DNA of 64,000 nucleotides, from NCBI GenBank assembly GCA_902776565.1, contig CACYQN010000002.1, positions 1 through 64,000 of the forward strand. The letters run 5' to 3'. Every line of letters begins with the position of its first letter. Position 1 is the first letter of the stretch. The notes below the pieces were generated by a model that saw only the letters and a program-made list of their open reading frames with translations, was not told the origin of the DNA and searched no databases. A program made the position numbers and the translations under genes. The DNA comes from an uncultured Bacteroidia bacterium. Lineage in GTDB: Bacteria > Bacteroidota > Bacteroidia > Bacteroidales > ML635J-15. Positions 61,340 to 64,000 of this stretch are shown here, piece by piece.

Positions 61340-62316
61340 AAAAGATAATCATTGCAATACTGATATTAATTCCGCTTTACGCCAATTCGCAGAAGCTCAT
61401 AGCCAACCGTGATTCTGTACACGGAAGCTACAATTTTTGGGTATATGTTCCCGAATGCTACGACTCGGTATCAGGAACCACACCCACCGTGCTTTTCCTT
61501 CACGGACGAAGCCTCTGCGGGCGCAACCTGTCAATGGTACGCAGATACGGACCTCTCGACGCCCTCCTTATGGGGCGGAAAATAAATGCCTTAGTCGTTG
61601 CCCCACAAAACCCTGGTGACGCATGGAAACCGGAAAAGATTATGAAGATAATCGACTGGACTACAGAAAAATACCGTACCGACACCAACCGTCTTTATGT
61701 ACTTGGCATGAGTCTCGGCGGATATGGCACAATCGACTTTGCCGGCACTTACCCCGAAAAAGTAGCCGCAGCAATGGCGCTCTGCGGCGGTGGCACACTA
61801 AAGGACTACTGCGGACTCAACGAAGTCCCACTGTGGATAATGCACGGAACAGCCGACAAGGCCGTAGGCGTAAGCCAGTCGCAGGCAGTGGTTGACAAGA
61901 TGATAGAGTGCGGCGACACTAGCCGTCTGATTTTTGACCGACTCAGCGGTGTAAACCATAGCAGGCTTGCACGAATGTTCTATCTTCCCGACACTTACGA
62001 ATGGCTGTTCTCGCACTCGCTTGCCGACTCGGCTCGTCAGGTAAACCGAAACGTTCCGATTGACAACGCCACAATGGAACTCGCCTACAAGAACCTTGAC
62101 AAGAGCAGTACCCACTTCAAGGTAGTTGACCCAAATCCTCAGGCTTACTCTTACGTTCCCGACGACCCAAACGCCACCTATTATGTAATAAAGAAAGGCG
62201 ACACCCTTAGCCACGTTGCACGAATGTACCACACCTCTGTCGCAAAGCTCTGCCAGATAAACCACCTCAGCGAAACAAGCATATTGCAGATTGGCCAGAA
62301 GATATATCTGAAATAA
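61336..62316 (+). CDS. Exported alpha/beta hydrolase with C-terminal LysM domain
   Basis: This 326-residue protein has a signal peptide (1-18, ending YANSQ), an esterase/prolyl-oligopeptidase-like alpha/beta hydrolase (about 25-225) and a LysM domain (about 280-326, YYVIKKGDTLSHVARMYHTSVAKLCQIN). Visible catalytic elements are the oxyanion LFLHGRSLCG, nucleophile motif GMSLGGYG and the late histidine in LSGVNHSRLARMF. LysM binds peptidoglycan or chitin-like glycans, so the hydrolase is probably held at the cell wall. It is translationally coupled to the propeller lipoprotein. Confidence 0.88.
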   Translation: MKKIIIAILILIPLYANSQKLIANRDSVHGSYNFWVYVPECYDSVSGTTPTVLFLHGRSLCGRNLSMVRRYGPLDALLMGRKINALVVAPQNPGDAWKPEKIMKIIDWTTEKYRTDTNRLYVLGMSLGGYGTIDFAGTYPEKVAAAMALCGGGTLKDYCGLNEVPLWIMHGTADKAVGVSQSQAVVDKMIECGDTSRLIFDRLSGVNHSRLARMFYLPDTYEWLFSHSLADSARQVNRNVPIDNATMELAYKNLDKSSTHFKVVDPNPQAYSYVPDDPNATYYVIKKGDTLSHVARMYHTSVAKLCQINHLSETSILQIGQKIYLK

Positions 62317-62391
62317 TTGCAATTGCCACACACATCACTACACAATGCATTTGTGCAGTTGAAAATATTTTTCATTTTTTCCAGAATTTGC

Positions 62392-62399
62392 TACCTTTG
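62392..62399 (+). promoter_or_regulatory. -7 promoter element of the transglutaminase-like gene
   Basis: TACCTTTG lies 74 bp upstream of the ATG at 62473. Confidence 0.45.
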
Positions 62400-62472
62400 C
62401 CAATACTTTTGAATCTGACTCAATGATAGTCAGAGTTACTTATTATAAAATTCTAGATTGAGAAATAACACC

Positions 62473-64000
62473 ATGAAAAGACTTATTTCACTAGCTATCG
62501 CAGCAGCAATAATATCTTTTGTTTCCTGCAAAAAGCAAAACGACCAGCATTTCATTACAGACGAGGCATACCGCGCTCAGGTAGAAACCGACTTCGAGGC
62601 ACGCAAGGAACTTGCCCAAGGTCGCAGCACGGAACTATTCTCGGTTTTCGACGAGAAACTTACGCTCGAGGAAACCGAAGCACTGAAATTCCTGTACGCC
62701 TACATGCCCTACAGCGACCTTGCCGACTACGACGGCAAGTTTTTCCTTGACCAAGTGAAATACGCATTCAAGGCACGCGACTTTTTCTCGTGGGGAAAAA
62801 CTGTTCCAGAAGATATTTTCCGTCATTTTGTACTTGTTTACCGTGTCAACAACGAAAACCTTGACACGGCCAGAATGTTCATTTTCAACGAGATAAAAGA
62901 CCGTATAAAAGATTTATCAATGTACGATGCTGCCTTGGAAGTAAACCACTGGTGCCACGAAAAGGTATGCTACAGGGCTGCAGATGCGCGAACTTCCGCT
63001 CCATTGGCAACAATACGAACTTCGTTCGGTCGCTGTGGCGAAGAATCAACATTCACCGTTACAGCACTGCGAGCCGTAGGCATTCCAGCTCGCCAATGCT
63101 ACACACCGCGCTGGGCACACACCGACGACAACCACGCCTGGGTTGAAGTGTGGGTCGATGGCAAATGGTATTTCCTTGGTGCCTGCGAACCCGATGCCAA
63201 ACTCGACATGGGATGGTTTTCGGCACCTTCAACCCGTTGCATGATGGTACACTCAAACGCTTTCGGCAAGTACAAGGGCAACGAGGAAATAAACTTCAGA
63301 GGAGAATTGTTCTCGAAAATCAACATGCTCCCCAACTATACCGATACCAAGAAGATAACCGTGACAGTAGCCGACGAAAACGGAAATCCGGTGGAGAACA
63401 CCAAGGTAAAATTCAAGCTATACAACTATGCCGAATATTATCCGATTTCGTCTGGTGAAACCGACAAGGACGGCAAGGCAAGCCTAACTACCGGACTTGG
63501 CGACCTGCTCATCTGGGCAAGCAAGAACAGCAAATACGACTATGCCAAGATTGATGTTAGGAAAAATGATGCTATAACATTGAAACTCAACCGTAAATCG
63601 GGAGAAGAATACGAAGAGGACATCGACATTGTCCCGCCAGCAGGACGCCCCGTGACAACCAGCGTCACCCCCGACGAAGCCGACAAGAACAACAAGCGTC
63701 TGTCGTACGAGGACTCGCTGCGCAACGCCTATCTCAAGACTTTCCCGACCGACGAGGAAATTGCAAAAATCGAAAACAAGAACCTTACACCAGAGCTAAT
63801 TCACGAAATTGTGAAGAAAAGCGAAGGCAACTACAAGGAAATCACCGCATTCTTGAACGCCCACAAGGAAAAGAATGAAAATCTATTCCTTTATAGTTTC
63901 CTAAGTTCATTGTCTGACAAGGATTTACGCGACTGCGAAGCCGAAACTCTCAACCAGCATTTAGTGGAATACGACGGCAAATATCCTGTCAGTGTTTTCC
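62473..64000 (+). CDS. Transglutaminase-like lipoprotein, truncated by window end
   Basis: The first ~509 residues are present and no stop is reached. There is a lipoprotein signal (AIAAAIISFVSC, cysteine about 19), a helical N-terminal part, then a transglutaminase-core domain with the putative nucleophile in SFGRCGEESTFTVTALRAVG, histidine in DNHAWVEVWVDGKWYFLG and aspartate in ACEPDAKLDMGW. A carboxypeptidase-regulatory or Ig-like segment follows (KKITVTVADENGNPVENTKV). In Bacteroidota such proteins are predicted to be surface or periplasmic peptidases or cross-linkers. The gene continues beyond the window. Confidence 0.88.
   Translation, partial: MKRLISLAIAAAIISFVSCKKQNDQHFITDEAYRAQVETDFEARKELAQGRSTELFSVFDEKLTLEETEALKFLYAYMPYSDLADYDGKFFLDQVKYAFKARDFFSWGKTVPEDIFRHFVLVYRVNNENLDTARMFIFNEIKDRIKDLSMYDAALEVNHWCHEKVCYRAADARTSAPLATIRTSFGRCGEESTFTVTALRAVGIPARQCYTPRWAHTDDNHAWVEVWVDGKWYFLGACEPDAKLDMGWFSAPSTRCMMVHSNAFGKYKGNEEINFRGELFSKINMLPNYTDTKKITVTVADENGNPVENTKVKFKLYNYAEYYPISSGETDKDGKASLTTGLGDLLIWASKNSKYDYAKIDVRKNDAITLKLNRKSGEEYEEDIDIVPPAGRPVTTSVTPDEADKNNKRLSYEDSLRNAYLKTFPTDEEIAKIENKNLTPELIHEIVKKSEGNYKEITAFLNAHKEKNENLFLYSFLSSLSDKDLRDCEAETLNQHLVEYDGKYPVSVF

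Overview
The window is chromosomal DNA of a Bacteroidota bacterium, most likely of the order Bacteroidales. Evidence for this includes a type IX secretion (T9SS) and gliding-type gene set (gldJ, a porP/sprF homologue, porU, gldA), proteins carrying T9SS C-terminal sorting domains, a TonB-dependent receptor with a carboxypeptidase-regulatory-like plug extension, and several families largely confined to this phylum (DUF4834, HYC_CC_PP, GlmU-family sugar nucleotidyltransferase, PCMD). Many genes are preceded by the phylum's -7 promoter element TAnnTTTG. The species cannot be named from sequence alone.

Layout. 1-6.6 kb is accessory-like: a DUF4348-like secreted protein, an AlaX-type tRNA editing protein, a HigB-like toxin with a HigA/ImmA-type antitoxin-protease, a methyltransferase, rimO, and a Fic AMPylase with a decayed partial copy. 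6.6-14.6 kb is housekeeping: an asnS-rpoN-PAP2-like-DUF4834-LolE-like operon, an EamA exporter, and an M17 aminopeptidase with a zinc-ribbon protein. 14.8-18.3 kb is a metal-handling cluster (His/Cys-rich HYC_CC_PP protein, TonB receptor, exported HMA protein), followed by repeat-rich DNA with small genes to 21.8 kb. 21.8-30.5 kb holds an MnmD-like tRNA methyltransferase, a 1201-residue T9SS-secreted subtilase, an FN3/CHU_C surface protein, ychF and hisS. 30.8-42 kb holds rarA, a GlmU-like protein, murF and the T9SS locus gldJ-porP/sprF with divergent porU. 42-48.4 kb carries a HEPN/MNT toxin-antitoxin pair, a 2-hydroxyacid dehydrogenase, a LytTR regulator, an SGNH-PCMD fusion and gldA. 48.4-53.2 kb is an operon of a small membrane protein, mutL, two rhomboid proteases and an EEP-family protein. 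53.3-55.2 kb is an AAA ATPase-nuclease gene bracketed by ~165 bp direct repeats. 55.3-64 kb has a U32 peptidase, two tRNA-Ser genes, clpS, a DUF1015 protein, a PQQ-type propeller lipoprotein overlapping an esterase-LysM gene, and a transglutaminase-like lipoprotein cut by the window edge.

The most unusual structures are: (1) the ATPase-nuclease cassette between two direct repeats, each built of three hairpin units; (2) an ORF in which three REP-like palindromes are translated as the linker joining an SGNH hydrolase to a PCMD domain, inside a cluster of related palindromes around gldA; (3) three tandem 20-bp repeats in the divergent lytTR/SGNH promoter region; (4) a collapsed fic duplicate that keeps only the gene's 3' end and its operator-like palindrome; and (5) seven-bp repeat arrays next to gene starts.
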